NCBI GenBank assembly: GCA_963082975.1
Contig: OY720348.1
Location: forward strand, 16,488,078 to 16,552,077
DNA length: 64,000 nt
From: Labia minor
Lineage: Eukaryota > Arthropoda > Insecta > Dermaptera > Spongiphoridae
Direction of reading: 5' to 3'
A program made the translations under genes and the position numbers. The notes beneath the pieces are model-generated. The model searched no databases. It saw only the letters and a program-made list of their open reading frames with translations, and was not told the origin of the DNA. This document shows positions 11,061 through 22,989 of the stretch, one piece after another; position 1 is the stretch's first letter; each line of letters opens with the position of its first letter.

Positions 11061-11489
11061 ATAAAATAAAATAATTTAATAAAATATTAAAATAATAAAA
11101 ATTAATAAATTTGTAAAAAAATATATAATAAAAAAAAAAAAAATGTGCCTTTGCGAGTTTGGAACTGAGGGATGCAAAGCATAATTTAACGCCTTAGACC
11201 GTTCACCCATGAACCGCTTTTGTTTGGAAGCTTCTTATAAGGGTATATATAAGATTTCAAATTTTTGCCACCAGCGCCTATGAGCTAGTATGGTAACTAA
11301 ACTATTTTTAATTAATTAGCATTTCCTGGACACACCTTACCAATTAGCGGTTTTCTAAAGGAAGTCTGACATGCCCTGAGACCTACTGAATATACATAAA
11401 AAATTTCATAAGAATCGGTCAAGCCGTTTCGGAGGAGTATGATTTCAAAGTTTTGTGACACGAGAATTTTATATATAAGATATATATAT

Positions 11490-12395
11490 GTTTGATGATA
11501 CATAAATTAAATATTTAAATGAATATAATTTATTTAGTAAATTTATCTTCAATTTTAACTCGTGCCTATATTTTTCAATTGAAATATGTGAAATATATTA
11601 AACAAATAATTAAGATTTGTTGTTTAAACTACCTTTTTATTAAATAAACAAAACAACAAAAAACATTTGTCTTCTACTTAATATAACGAATGGATAATAA
11701 TTATGTCGGGGTATGGCCCACTAATTATTATAATTCAAATTATAGCCAAAAGGAGGTGTCTACCTTACCACACAAACACCACTTAACTACTTATTAGCTC
11801 AAAGGTCAAAAAATCTATAACTATATTTATTTGCAAACGGATTGAATGGTAACCATAAAGGGATATTAATTAAAAAAATACAAACCTTTTTGTTGACAGT
11901 AATAGATATATAATATTTAAAGAATTATAATGAATAATAATTATTGAACATAATTGAATTGGAAATCAATTATAAAAAGATGAATGAAAGTAAATGTTTG
12001 AAGCAATAGGATTGTGAGATATAATTGTAGTTGAAATTCGAATCGATATATGGTTGCTTTTGGAGTTTGAAGAAGGATGCGGGTGCTCGTCCCACTCATG
12101 GGCGGGCTAATGATACAGCTACTGACGAGGAGGCGGTGGTTTCACATACGGCCCCCGGCTAACTTTGAATACTCCCGCAGACAGAGTGAATAATGGTATA
12201 TAAAAACATGCCAATAAACATTTTGGGATATATTATATTAACATCCTTTTATTAGCTTGATCTGTATTTAACATATATATATATATATATAGGTAAACAA
12301 ATATTTCTCTAATATTTTTTTAAACTCCTATAAATCCTATTAACTAAATTTCCCACACATTTTATGAATAAAATCATTTGATGATACCACTCATC
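11490..12395. other. no gene or repeat recognised
   Basis: The stretch is of mixed composition, with a moderately GC-richer part at 12060-12190. No reading frame of note and no second copy in the window were noticed. Confidence 0.45.
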
Positions 12396-12397
12396 AG

Positions 12398-13542
12398 GAT
12401 CATGAAAGGAAGGTATTGTTTTCACACCATATTTTATATGTGGTGATCTCCCCGAATCATGCACATTTTCTTAACAGAAAAAAGTATTTTTAGCATCGTG
12501 TCTGTCCGTCCTTCTGTCCATTGTGTGTCCGTATAGACATGTATAGCTTGAACGGCTCAACGGAATTTTATAAAATTTGATTTAATGCATCAGTAGCATG
12601 AATTCATCAACTTTTGGTATATATCCGGAAACCGGAAATGGTAGTTTCCAAAGTAATTAATTAATTTTATATTTATATCTAACGCGCGCGCGCGGGACCA
12701 TTTATTTTTTTCCTAAAAACGGGACATTTTTTAATTTTCGGTAATAGTTTGGGAAGATAGCTTTGAAGAAAACGTATATTTTTCATTATTTCTGTTTATT
12801 ATAATGAAAATAATTGAAAAATATAGTAAATAAATAAATATAAATAAAATATAGTAAACAATAACTTAACATAATAATATAATAATAAATTTAAAATAAG
12901 GGACAAGCTACCTGAAAACGGGACGTAGGTCACTTTATATATATCCGGAAACCAGAAGTGGTAATTTACTAAGTATTAATTTTATAATCATTGTCGGAAA
13001 TTTTTCACTTAAAATATAGTAGTAATTAATAATTGAGTAATTAAACTAAAAATAAAAAGCAAGATAATATAATTTAGTCATTTTAATTCAAGCTTTAAAA
13101 ATATTTATTTATACTTTATATATATATATTCTTTTCTCACAAAATTCATGATGTCTGTCAGTCTGTCCATCCGTCCTTCTGTCCATTGTGTGGGCGTATA
13201 GACGTGTATAGCTTGAACGGCTCAATGGATTTTGATAAAACTTGGTATATTTACTTAATGCATCAGTAGCATAAATTCATCAACTTTTGGTATATATCCG
13301 GAAACCGGAAGTGGTAGTTTCCCAAGTAATTAATTAATTTTATATTCATTGTCGAAAATTTTTCACTTATAATATAGTAGTAATTAATAATTGAGTAATT
13401 TATCTAAAAATAAATACCAAGATAATATAATTTAGTCATTTTAATCCAATTTTTTTTTGATGCTTTATATATATACATAATGTTATTTGGAAATTAATTT
13501 ATTTCAAAACGTTGGTCAGTTCTGTGCCTGGCCACAGCTCAT
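12398..13542 (+). mobile_element. family A composite (subfamily A-III), copy A3
   Basis: Two family A cores lie in tandem. The first has GTCTGTCCGTCC near 12500, the second near 13155, each followed by CTTGAACGGCTCAA-like and TCCGGAAACCGGAA-like text. The 3' end has CCTGGCCACAG at 13527-13537. The junction TATATATTCTTTTCTCACA before the second core recurs in A5 at 20.2 kb, so the composite has moved as a unit. A foreign insert with CGGGAC motifs occupies about 12685-12935. Confidence 0.65.
12685..12936. mobile_element. possible hAT-like insert with CCCGTTTTC ends
   Basis: The right end read in reverse is GTGACCTACGTCCCGTTTTC, similar to the hAT-like end at 57944 (GTGACCAAACGTCTCGGTTTTC). The left part contains AAAAACGGGACATT. 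It interrupts the family A text. Termini and target duplication are not resolved. Confidence 0.35.
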
Positions 13543-13544
13543 TT

Positions 13545-14177
13545 TTATTTTTAATTTAAAATATATTTTAATAATAATTAAGTAATATTTAAATGAAAAA
13601 AAAAATATTTAGTAATATTATTTGTATTATTTATTTATATTTTTAACGCCTACGGCGGTATCCATAAATTTGTTTCTCCATGAGTCTACCTCCTTAACCT
13701 ATGTGTAATGCAACTATTAAATTTATTCTATTCAAACTTAAATAAATAATAGTTAATTGATACATTCCCCAAAAAAAAAAAAAATCCTCACAACAACTAA
13801 TTAATTCTTTATTTAAATACATTACTAATAATGATAGTAATAATCGTAATAATATTTTAATTAGATAACAAGACAATTTTTCTCAACGGGAGTATTTTAG
13901 GTAAATTTGAATATATAATTATTTTCTTAAATAATTACATTTAAATATATATATATATAAAACTAGTTTTTTTCATGACATAAACAACAAAAACAATAAA
14001 TAAATATTTTACAAGAATACAAAGTGTAAATTGTATACAAACCATATTATTATTATTATTAGTTTAAATGATGTTTATGTTTTTTTTTAATGTTGGAAAA
14101 AAAACAAGTTTGTAATTTTAGTTGGATGGATGCATAATTGTTTTGTTGACGGTGAGAGAATTTCATATATTTTGTAC
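13545..14177. other. AT-rich stretch, no gene seen
   Basis: Contains poly-A runs, a short (ATT)n near 14048 and a lone GC-richer phrase (CGCCTACGGCGG) near 13648. No recognisable gene or element. Confidence 0.5.
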
Positions 14178-14690
14178 CTGGTTCACCGGGCCGCCGCTCG
14201 GTACTTTAAAAAAATTATTTCTTATAAAATATGAATATTTAAGATTTAGATTATTATTTAATATAAAATAAATAAACGACAAAATATATTAAACAATTTC
14301 AAATAATTTAAAAGGACATAAATTAAAAAACAATAGTCATAAAAGAAATAGCCCTTAAATGTACGTTCACTGAAAGACAGAAAAGTATGGCCTGTGAATA
14401 TAATATATATTTCGTAATTGGATTACAAAATATAATTAAAATAAATATTTTTAATTTTATTTTATTTATAATATTTTGTATTTAAGGAAGCGCTATATGA
14501 CATTGTACGGAGCCATTTTTTAATTATTAAAATTCCTATTTTAAATTAAGGAATAAACTAACAAAGATGATTTTTCCCGAGACTGAAACCAATACAGATC
14601 ATTTTTCTTTATAAATATTATCTATGGTATGAATTTCAAAAAACTCCTTAGAGCGGTTTAATAATCCAAAAATACAAATATTTATATATA
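14178..14690 (-). repeat. family E, near full-length copy
   Basis: Landmarks in plus orientation are CCTGGTTCACCGGGCCGCCG near 14180, AAGACAGAAAAGTATGGCCT near 14375, AATTTTGTATTTAAGGAAGCG near 14475 and GAGACTGAAACCAATACAGA near 14580. The same order occurs at 33.6-34.05 kb. The central part also occurs inside family A elements. Non-coding; it may be another Helentron or Helitron derivative. Confidence 0.65.
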
Positions 14691-14697
14691 TATACTA

Positions 14698-15063
14698 CAT
14701 GGGCTGAAAAGTCCCGGGATTTTTCAATAGGTGACGCGACTAGAAAATGAACATGACTCATTTCGAGGGGCTCATCTGTCACTAGACATTTCCTCCAATC
14801 GATAAACTGTTGTTCACGAAGGTGCAGATCTGGGATCCCAATAAAATACAATGTTTAATCAAAACGCGATATTCCTGTTTTTCCATTTTTATTATCAAGG
14901 CGAAAGTAGCGTCACCCAAACGACTGTAGCTTGTAAACGTATGCACGAAATGTATAAAAATGTATAATACATAAACAAGTGACAGATTAGCCTCTCGAAA
15001 TGAGTCATGTTCATTTTCTAGTGGCGCCACCTATTGAAAAATCCCGGGACTTTTCAGCCTATG
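14698..15063 (-). mobile_element. internally deleted mariner with long inverted repeats
   Basis: Both ends are flanked by TA. The ends CATRGGCTGAAAAGTCCCGGG are inverted repeats of about 70 bp. On the minus strand, an ATG at 14885 opens MEKQEYRVLIKHCIL, the typical N-terminus of a mariner transposase, but the frame soon joins unrelated C-terminal-like sequence. The 366-bp element is therefore a non-autonomous deletion derivative. Confidence 0.85.
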
Positions 15064-15065
15064 TA

Positions 15066-15112
15066 GTATATATATATATATATATATATACAATTTTTCC
15101 TTGTATAATAAG

Positions 15113-15146
<34 letters not shown>

Positions 15147-16200
15147 TAGATAGATAGATACTTACTAAATATGTTTGAAAATAAATAAAAATAAGAGAGG
15201 GGAAAATGAAGGCCTGAATAAAAAAACAATATCATATTTAAAAAAAACAAACTAAAGTCAATCGATAAACTAAAATATTAATTATTGGATTAAAATGAAA
15301 TATTTATTTAAAGAATACGAACCGTTCATTATATTGATTTTATTTAATATTTATTTATTTTATTTTCTGAAATATTAGTAAACAAATGATTCAAAGTTTT
15401 GTTTATTTATTTAGAAATTTTACAGGTGAATTGAAAAGGGTTGCAGGCTTGCTATTAATCAATTTCATGGGGAAATGAAAAGTTTAAGTAAATACCCTCC
15501 AAACGAAGAAAGAATAAAAAATAAACTAAAAATGAAGAAATCGATTAAATGATACTGAAAAGAATTGATTAAATAAATCAATAAACAAAGAAGAGAACAC
15601 TTTTTGTGTTTAAACTTAATATATATATATATATATATATATTTATGGTTTAAAATAAAAATAATAGTGAATAGATAAATGTTATTACAAGATTCTGTAT
15701 GTTATTATAATGTTAGTTTAACAAGATATCCTAAAATTTTAAAAAACGAATTTCCTTTAAATAATATTGGGTTAATGAAATAAAATAATTTTTATAAAAA
15801 TGTAAAATTTTTAAAAATTTATTATTTATCAAATATTATTAAAATTAAATGAATGAAAAATGAATTTCAAAATTTTTATTATAGAGATAACTTTCGATTT
15901 TGGAACAAAATTAGAAAGAATCATTAAGTTGTTGATTGTTTATCAATTCAATATAGTCATATTATATTATTATATTAAATTCGAAAATTATTATAGAGAT
16001 TAAAAAAAAAATTAAAAAAACAAAACAAATTCAATATATTTTGGATTTTACATTATTTTAGTATCAGATTTAATACTAATAATAAAAAAAAAATTAAAAA
16101 AAAAATAATAATGTACTAAAACCAACATCTAAAAAGACAATCAGTAGAGTGATTAAATATGATCAGAATATTTCCTGAGAGTTATTTGGTCAAAATTATT
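15066..16200. other. AT-rich stretch, no gene seen
   Basis: Begins with (TA)n and (TAGA)n microsatellites at 15068-15160; the rest is AT-rich with poly-A tracts. Nothing recognised. Confidence 0.6.
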
Positions 16201-16204
16201 ATTC

Positions 16205-16627
16205 ATGAGTATTAAAATTAAATATATAAAATCAATATTTTACCGGTTGTGTGATATAGGTGTGAGGCGTGGTCTATGACTTTGGGGGACGCAAATGAAT
16301 TTAGAGTATTTGAATAGGCTTCTTCATATATAGTGTGAAATAGTGGAGACTGCATAACGCGGAATTGCATAACTTCTATGCATCTACAAACATAGTTAGG
16401 GGCATAAAATCGAGGGAACTGCATTTGGCGGGATATGTGGCTAGAATGGGAAATAAACTTGTAGAGAAAGCGATTGGAAATCCATTCGATGTTAGATTAA
16501 GATCGTGGTAGGGAGACAAGGATGGACGTGTGAGAGAGTTGGGAGAGGTTGGGATTTGGACGGGGTGGCTCATATTGTGAACGTCTGGAGGGTTGTGACC
16601 AAGAACTATCAAGTTCGTTGAGTCACA
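16205..16627 (+). pseudogene. LINE ORF2 C-terminal remnant (family F)
   Basis: The plus strand aligns with the reverse of 9030-9480: GGTCTATGACTTTGGGGGAC, GACTGCATAACG, TTCTATGCATCTAC, TGGCTAGAATGGGA, then CAAGAACTATCAAGTTCGTTG. It encodes the region after the reverse transcriptase of the same LINE, with several frameshifts and stops. Confidence 0.8.
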
Positions 16628-16835
16628 GAAATAATAAATAGTTTTCAAATTTCATGTTCATTTTAAAAAATATTTTTAAAATTTAAATTTAATATTATAT
16701 ATTATTATTATTATTATTATATTATCCGAGTTTTCACACTTACTCAGAACAAGTATTGATAAACTTTGACTTACCCCGTCTTTCTTCATTGTCTTCTTAT
16801 TATTAATATTATTATTATTATTATTATTATTATTA

Positions 16836-17090
16836 GAGGCGCCACAGGGTTAAAGGCTAGCGCCGCTGTCTCACACTCACGTGGTCCCGGGTTCAAGTCG
16901 CGGGCATGACAAGGGAATTTCTCTAGCTGGGGTCTATGGGACGGAGTCAACCCAGCCTCCGGGATCATCATTGAGAAGCTACTTGATAAAAAGTAGCGTC
17001 TCCGATCAAGAAAATCAAGGTAAAGGTTGATAGGACCCGTTCTACTGATCATAGGACACCTCATTGATATAACCGACTTGATAGGCAGAG
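16836..17090 (+). mobile_element. tRNA-derived SINE, best copy
   Basis: The head contains GGGTTAAAGGCTAGCGC (A-box-like) and CCCGGGTTCAAGTCGCGGG, a good B box in a T-arm-like stem at 16885-16903. The body has AGCTACTTGATAAA, GATCAAGAAAATCAAGG and the end CCGACTTGATAGGC. It is bordered on both sides by (TTA)n/(ATT)n tracts (16799-16834 and 17094-17123); the 3' tract is probably the SINE tail. Confidence 0.88.
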
Positions 17091-17091
17091 G

Positions 17092-17124
<33 letters not shown>

Positions 17125-17129
17125 AGGAG

Positions 17130-17768
17130 TAATTAAGCATAAATGTAAATCAAATGTCCTGTCAATAGACAGAAATACTGTTCTCCTTCGCCACACCTCC
17201 CTATTCTGGGTATTACTTTCCTGCAGAATCATCGATCCTATACATTCTTGGTCTCACAGGTTTTCTCCTTCCCGAAGGTTGCCAATGTAGAATTTTTTTT
17301 AGCCATCGTTCTTCTGTCATTCACAAGTGCCCGAACTATTTTAGGGATCGATTTTGTATTTGAATAATAATTTCAATATTTGAATAATAAATGATATATT
17401 TATTTTCTTGTGTTTTTTCCTACCAATACCGGTTGTAAATATAATTTGTGGAGTCTCCTTTAAGGACTCTCATATGATCACCACACTGAAGTATATTATA
17501 ATTATTTATATACCTCAAAAAATGTAACCAATTATTTATTTTCCTTATATAATTACTTTTTTTTTCTAATATATAATATTAAATTAAAAAAATATAAATA
17601 TTTTTATAATTTACTACAACAAGGGATGTTATATAAAAATATTAATTATGTAATATGTGGTAGTTAAAAAGTAATTATAATAAGAAAGGTTTAGAATGGT
17701 TATATTTTCAGGGCTACCTAACTAAAAAAATATTAACATAAGTTGATCATTTGGAATTCCCACATAAG

Positions 17769-17802
<34 letters not shown>

Positions 17803-18004
17803 CAGTTTCACAATAATAATTATTGTATAATTTTTATAGGAAATGATTAATTAAATTAAATTATTATCATCTATCTTGATAGACTTATTCGGGTGTATAT
17901 AATTCCTTTTTCTTTTTATTCTTTTTTTCATCCAATTACTATAACTTAAATTAAAATTTTGAATATAAATGTTTTTTATTGCTTAAATAATTAAATAAAT
18001 TAGT

Positions 18005-18037
<33 letters not shown>

Positions 18038-18340
18038 AAGAAAAAAAGAACATCTACGTAACTTTTAATTTTATAATTAATTAAATTAATTTAATACGTG
18101 AAATTTATTTTTTTATGAAAAAAAAAAAATCAACTAATCATTAAAATACTGAAGTTACTAGTAGGCACTCGAAATATTTTATTTTATTTTGTAAATTTAA
18201 ATTTAAAGAAAAACTTTTAATAAGAATAATTTAAATTTAAACTTAAATCATAAAACGGGAGCCAATATATATATATATACAATTTCTCCATGAAGGGGCT
18301 CGGGTGCAAATATTGTATTTTGGAACTATCAACAACGACA
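17130..18340. other. no gene recognised; simple repeats
   Basis: Holds (TA)n at 17771-17800 and (GA)n at 18009-18040. Sequence at 17140-17290 is GC-richer and unique in the window. No convincing coding sequence. Confidence 0.5.
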
Positions 18341-18347
18341 ATAAAAA

Positions 18348-18866
18348 ATGAGCTAAGGCCAGGTACAGAACCAACCGACGTTTTGAAATAAATTAATTTC
18401 CAAACAAAATTATATATACATATATATAGTATAAAAAAAATATTTTAAAAACTTAATTAAAATGACTAAATTATATTATCTTAGTTTTTATTTTTAGTTC
18501 AATTACTCAATTATTAATTACTACTATATTTTAAATGAAAAATTTCCGACAATGAATATAAAATTAATTAATGACTTAGGAAAGTATCACTTTCGGTTTC
18601 CGGATATACACCAAAAGTTGATTAATTCATGCTATTGATGCGTTAAGTAAATATACCAAATTTTATCAAAATCCGTTGAGTCGTTCACGTCTATACACGT
18701 CTATACGGACACACAATGGACAGACCGACGAACGGACAGATATCATGCTAAAAATACTTTTTTCTGTGAACAAAGTGGATGATTCGTGGTGATATGTAAA
18801 AAATCTCCCCATGTGAAATTTGGTGTGAAAATAACCCTTCCCTTCTTATCGTTGATCGGTAATTTT
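18348..18866 (-). mobile_element. family A element A4
   Basis: Minus-oriented copy with GGCCAGGTACAGAACC and CCAACCGACG at its 3' end, the AATTTCCGACAATGAATAT segment, CCGGTTTCCGGATA-like text and an ACGGACAGA microsatellite near 18720. The far end has TTATCGTTGATCGGTAA. Confidence 0.65.
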
Positions 18867-19047
18867 ACCCCTTCCGGTTTCCGGATATACACTAAAAGTT
18901 GATCAATTCATGCTACTGATGCATTAAGTAAATATTCCAAATTTTATCAAAATCCGTTGAGCCGTTCAAGCTGTACTCATCTATATGGACGGACGGACAG
19001 ACGGACAGACATCATACTAAAAATACTTTTTTCTGTGAACAAGTAAT
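18867..19047 (-). mobile_element. family A partial copy A4b
   Basis: A second core directly abuts A4: CTTCCGGTTTCCGGATAT, CAAAATCCGTTGAGCCGTTC, and a GACGGACAGACGGACAGAC run near 18990. It lacks both ends. Confidence 0.6.
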
Positions 19048-19559
19048 AATACAATTATAAACGTTCATTATTATAATTAAAAAATAAATAAATAATTAAT
19101 TACATGATCATGTTCCCTATTGCAAATAATTATTTCAGTTGAACATATATTATTGGGTTGATATGATATATATTAAAATAAATTTTATTAATAATTAAAG
19201 TATATTGTTTTATCTTAAATTGTTCTTAGTAGGAATTAATAATATTTGAACGGATTTGATCTGCAAAAATTTTTAAACTATGAAATAAATAAAGGTTTAA
19301 TTAAAAGCTGTTTTTTTAACCAATTAACAACCTCTTGTAAAGATCCAATGCAAATTTTTCCCTCGGTCTTCATTCGTGGTATTTTGCCAGGATCAAGTGT
19401 TTTAATTGAAATTTTACTTTTCATTATTATCTCCACGATGTATCTTATTTTCTTTCTGTATAAAATAAATATAAAAAATAATTAAAAGAATAAAAATTTA
19501 ATTATTATGTGCTTATTTTGAATTGGTGAACGAAAAGGTTAATGGTGAGAAGATAAATA

Positions 19560-19690
19560 CGTCAACTGGAACACCACTTTTTTGGAATCAGATTGAACTG
19601 AAACGTGGAGATCTGTGAAAATTTACATACCCGAAGCGAATCGTCATTATAATTACTTTCTTTCGAAAAACAATTTCTGATTCAAAAGTG
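19560..19690 (+). repeat. family J, copy 1
   Basis: The phrase CAGATTGAACTGAAACGTGG and then GATCTGTGAAAA recur, inverted and diverged, at 57812-57930. Class unknown. The preceding stretch 19050-19560 is AT-rich without recognised content. Confidence 0.55.
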
Positions 19691-19792
19691 ATTATAAAAA
19701 ATTGAATTTATTACAATTATTATAATATTATATAATATGAATATATGTATATGAGTATAATAGTAAACTAAAAAATTACTAAACTAAATAAT

Positions 19793-20478
19793 GAGCTGTG
19801 GCCGAGCACAGAACTGACCGATGATTTGAAATAAATTAATTTCCAAATAATATTATAAATATAAAGCATCAAAAAAAAATTGGATAAAATGACTAAATTA
19901 TATTATCTTGGTATTTATTTTTAAATAAATTACTCAATTATTAATTACTACTATATTATAAGTCAAAAATTTTCGACAATGAATATAAAATTAATTAATT
20001 ACTTTGGAAACTACCACTTCCGGTTTCCCGATATATACCAAAAGTTGATGAATTTATGCTACTGATGCATTAAGTAAATATACCAAGTTTTATCAAAATC
20101 CATTTAGTCGTTCAAGCTATACACGTCTATACGCCCACACAATGGACAGAAGGACGGACGGACAGACTGACAGACATCATGAGAAAAGAATATATATATA
20201 TATATAAAGTATAAAAAAAATATTTTTAAAGCTTGAATTAAAATGTCTAAATTATATTATCTTGCTTTTTATTTTTAGTTTCATTACTCAATTATTAATT
20301 ACTACTATATTTTATACGGACACAATGGACAGAAGGACGGACGGACAGACGGACAGACATCATGCTAAAAATGCTTTTTTCTGTTAACAAAATGCATGAT
20401 TCGTGGAAATATGTAAAAATCACCACATGTAAAATTTGGTGGGAAAACAATACCTTCCCTTCCTAACGTCGGTCGGTA
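19793..20478 (-). mobile_element. family A composite (subfamily A-III), copy A5
   Basis: Same two-core arrangement as A3. The 3' side starts GAGCTGTGGCCGAGCACAG and GACCGATGATTTGAAAT; the two GGACGGACGGACAGAC arrays lie near 20150 and 20335; the 5' end is AACGTCGGTCGGTAAAAA at 20464-20480. The TGAGAAAAGAATATATATAT junction matches A3. Confidence 0.7.
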
Positions 20479-20511
20479 AAAATTGAACATTAAAAGAATA
20501 TTTAACTTTAA

Positions 20512-20585
20512 ACAATCTCTGTGGCTCTACGGAACTCGAAAGTTCTTGGCCGCATCAACCACAATTCTCCAAGTATCCCTATTCT
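20512..20585 (-). pseudogene. LINE 3' end fragment (family F)
   Basis: Contains CTACGGAACTCGAAAGTTCT and CCAAGTATCCCTATTC, the last codons and stop region of the LINE seen at 9.0, 39.4 and 50.6 kb. Confidence 0.75.
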
Positions 20586-21089
20586 TTAAACAATTAATTT
20601 TCAAATTAATTTATTTATATGCTTAAGCATAAATGTTCATTTTAATAACGCGAATTCATCCATTTTATTTCTCCTTCCAAATAATCCCTTTCTTTTTATT
20701 ATATATATATATATATATAATATTATATATATATTTTAGAAAAATTGTTTTTAATAATAATAAATTTATGATTTATGACTTCCTTGGCATTCTAGGATAT
20801 ATAAGATTATCATTATCAAAAGGTCAAATTATAAATATTAAAAAATTGGTCAGCCCGGCCCATTTGAGATAATAATATGAAGAGACCCTTTAAAATGAGT
20901 ATTATTTTAGTCCATTAAGTATTTTTTCGAGTTTTCAAATTTTGTGAGAAAAAAATAGGTTAAAAATTATATATATTTTCTCCTATATATATATATATAT
21001 ATACACATATACATATACATATATATATCAAGATATACAAATAGAACAGAGGATATGGATAATTATTATTAATTTTTTTTTCATTTTTA

Positions 21090-21640
21090 AATTTTTTCAA
21101 GTTGGACACATATGTTATAATACACCAGGATGGATTTCTTTATTGAGCAGTGGCTTCTGTGGATGATTAATTTTTTTTTTTTTTTTTGGCTTGGTTTATT
21201 CGATCAGTGGCCGCTGTTGTTCACTCACACACTCCCTCTTTCTCTATCTTGCTCGCTCACTCGCCTCCGGTTGTCCTTTTGATTCGGATGAAATTAAAAA
21301 ATAAATAGAACTGTGTGTGAGGAACGTGGATTGGTTTGAATTGGATTGGATTGGCGCGAGGTTGATCATTTTCTTCAGGTTACCAACCAATCGAGATTGG
21401 CTGTTGCGTTCGTTTTTTCTTTTCATCTGTGTTTTAAGCCCCGCCTATCCCCATCCCATTCCATCCATGCCGGGAAGGCCAGATGCTCTATCAATTGTTT
21501 CTATCTTTACGATACAATAGCCATGTGAAGATGGCACAGCGCGCAGCCCTACCACCCTTCTAACCCACCTACCCCCTAACCCCTATCCTCCTCATTCTCC
21601 ATCTCTTTCTCTTCCATTCCATTCCCGGCGACAAATTGTT
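21090..21640. other. GC-richer repeat-poor island
   Basis: The part from 21190 to 21610 is unlike neighbouring AT-rich DNA, with GGATTGGATTGGCGCGAGG and a C-rich end. No second copy in the window was noticed. Short overlapping frames have no domain. Possibly unique host DNA such as a regulatory element or a non-coding transcript. Confidence 0.35.
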
Positions 21641-22575
21641 AATAACTACTCACAAGAATTAAAGAATAGATAATCGGAATTTTATTTTTTTTTTTTTTTT
21701 ACTCTTACATTTTGGGCGTTGGGATATTATAGAAAAAAATAATGAATTGGTTCTTTTAAAAGGTGAGACCTTCCCCTCTAGTCAGAATATTAACCTACAA
21801 ACAATTTAAGATCCTAACAATAAACCTTTTTGATGATAGCACGAACCGACAAAAAAAAAATCGTAGAAGAAAATTATATACTGGAGCTCGTTTTAATCTA
21901 AACCATTATAAAAATGTTAGGTACCAAACTCACTTATTGTGTCTGTAGGAAGAATATTTCAACCAATCAGGTGAATCATACAAGTCATTTAAAAATATAT
22001 ATACAAGTATATATATATATATATATGTATAAAATTTAAATGAAATATTTCCTTTCCACATCCATTTTTTTTTCATTTCCAAACTATTTAATATTCTTTT
22101 AATAATTTAAACTTTTTTCTAATTTTGTTTTAAAAATTCAAGGAGCGCCCCTGTCGAAAAAGATTATCATTTATTTTTAAGTGATTTGTGGTGGTTATCT
22201 TATTAATCAATCGTCTTTGCATATTTTATTAAAAAAAAAAAAAAATTCAATCGTAGCCGAGTGGTTTAATGCACAGCAACGGAACTTGATTCAAAAGATT
22301 CATACCTTACAAAGATTTAAATATAAATTATATTACTATTATTATTATTATTATAATTATATTATTATATTATTTCTAAAGAATATAAAATATCAGATAT
22401 CGGAAAAAAGAGAATGGGAATTTTATATATATATAAAAAAAAAAAATAAAATGGTTCTCGATATGGAATGTTTACGTCTAAACTATTATAATTCAAATCT
22501 TTAATTCAATATGGATGTGAAAATATTATAAAAATTATATTGTGTTAAACTTATAAAAATTTATTAAATATAATA
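21640..22575. other. AT-rich stretch with a tRNA-like phrase
   Basis: Poly-T, poly-A and (TAT)n tracts dominate. At 22253-22312 there is GTAGCCGAGTGGTTTAATGC, resembling the start and A box of tRNA-Leu/Ser, with a poor B box (AAGATTCATACC). This may be the head of an old SINE; it is not a functional tRNA. Confidence 0.35.
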
Positions 22576-22576
22576 T

Positions 22577-22985
22577 TATAATAATTGTCATCCAGTCATG
22601 GATTTGGATAAAACTTTACCAGTGGATTCCTTTTTTAATTCCAAATAAACTTTTCTTATGCAATTTTTGTGAGTCGCTTCTAGTTTACGAGATAAAAAAA
22701 GAATAAAGTTTGCCAGTTTAGCTTATTATGAACCTCGAAATAGAATGTCATTAAGTAATGTTTTATTCACTAATTATTCGCTTATTTTTAATTTTCGGTT
22801 TTTTCGGTTCGGTTTATTTTATATAGGGAAAATTATTTAATTAATTATTTTTTTAATTTACCTATATCTAATCCGAATTGAAAAAAAAACACGAAAATAA
22901 GTGAAGCCCTCTGATGGTCAAATAATAAAACATGGTAGTTAAATAGAATATCAATTAAATTTTGAAAATTATATTAAAGTATAAA
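22577..22985. mobile_element. foldback (palindromic) element, uninterrupted copy
   Basis: The left half (GGATTTGGATAAAACTTTACC, then AATTCCAAATAAACTTTTCT, TTTACGAGATAAA and ATGTTTTATTCACTAATT) and the centre with AATTTTCGGTTTTTTCGG match the element at 45300-46736. The right half (CTCTGATGGTCAAATAATAA) is a diverged reverse copy. No coding capacity. Confidence 0.65.
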
Positions 22986-22989
22986 TTTA

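Larger units (their letters stand above)
8803..11480 (-). mobile_element. Helitron (minus strand), with inserted or captured DNA
   Basis: The minus-strand 5' end at 11480 reads TCTTATATATAAAATTCTCG, and the 3' end at 8803 reads CTAG, preceded by a hairpin GAGCGCC-GAA-GGCGCTC (8814-8830). The insertion lies between A and T, as for canonical Helitrons. The ends match the compact copy at 44371-44981. The 2.68 kb length comes from extra material: two minisatellites (10660-11060), a LINE 3' fragment (9030-9480) and AT-rich sequence at 9490-10500. Treating both ends as one element is inference; they could be two truncated copies. A tRNA-like segment lies near 11150-11215. Confidence 0.7.

Noticed and set aside
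13140..13200. GTCTGTCCATCCGTCC text as a separate satellite
   Set aside because: It is the second core of composite element A3.
16786..17232. 148-codon minus frame
   Set aside because: It runs through (ATT)n tracts and the SINE; the isoleucine runs are microsatellite translation.
22253..22312. tRNA-Leu/Ser gene
   Set aside because: No acceptor stem pairing and a poor B box.
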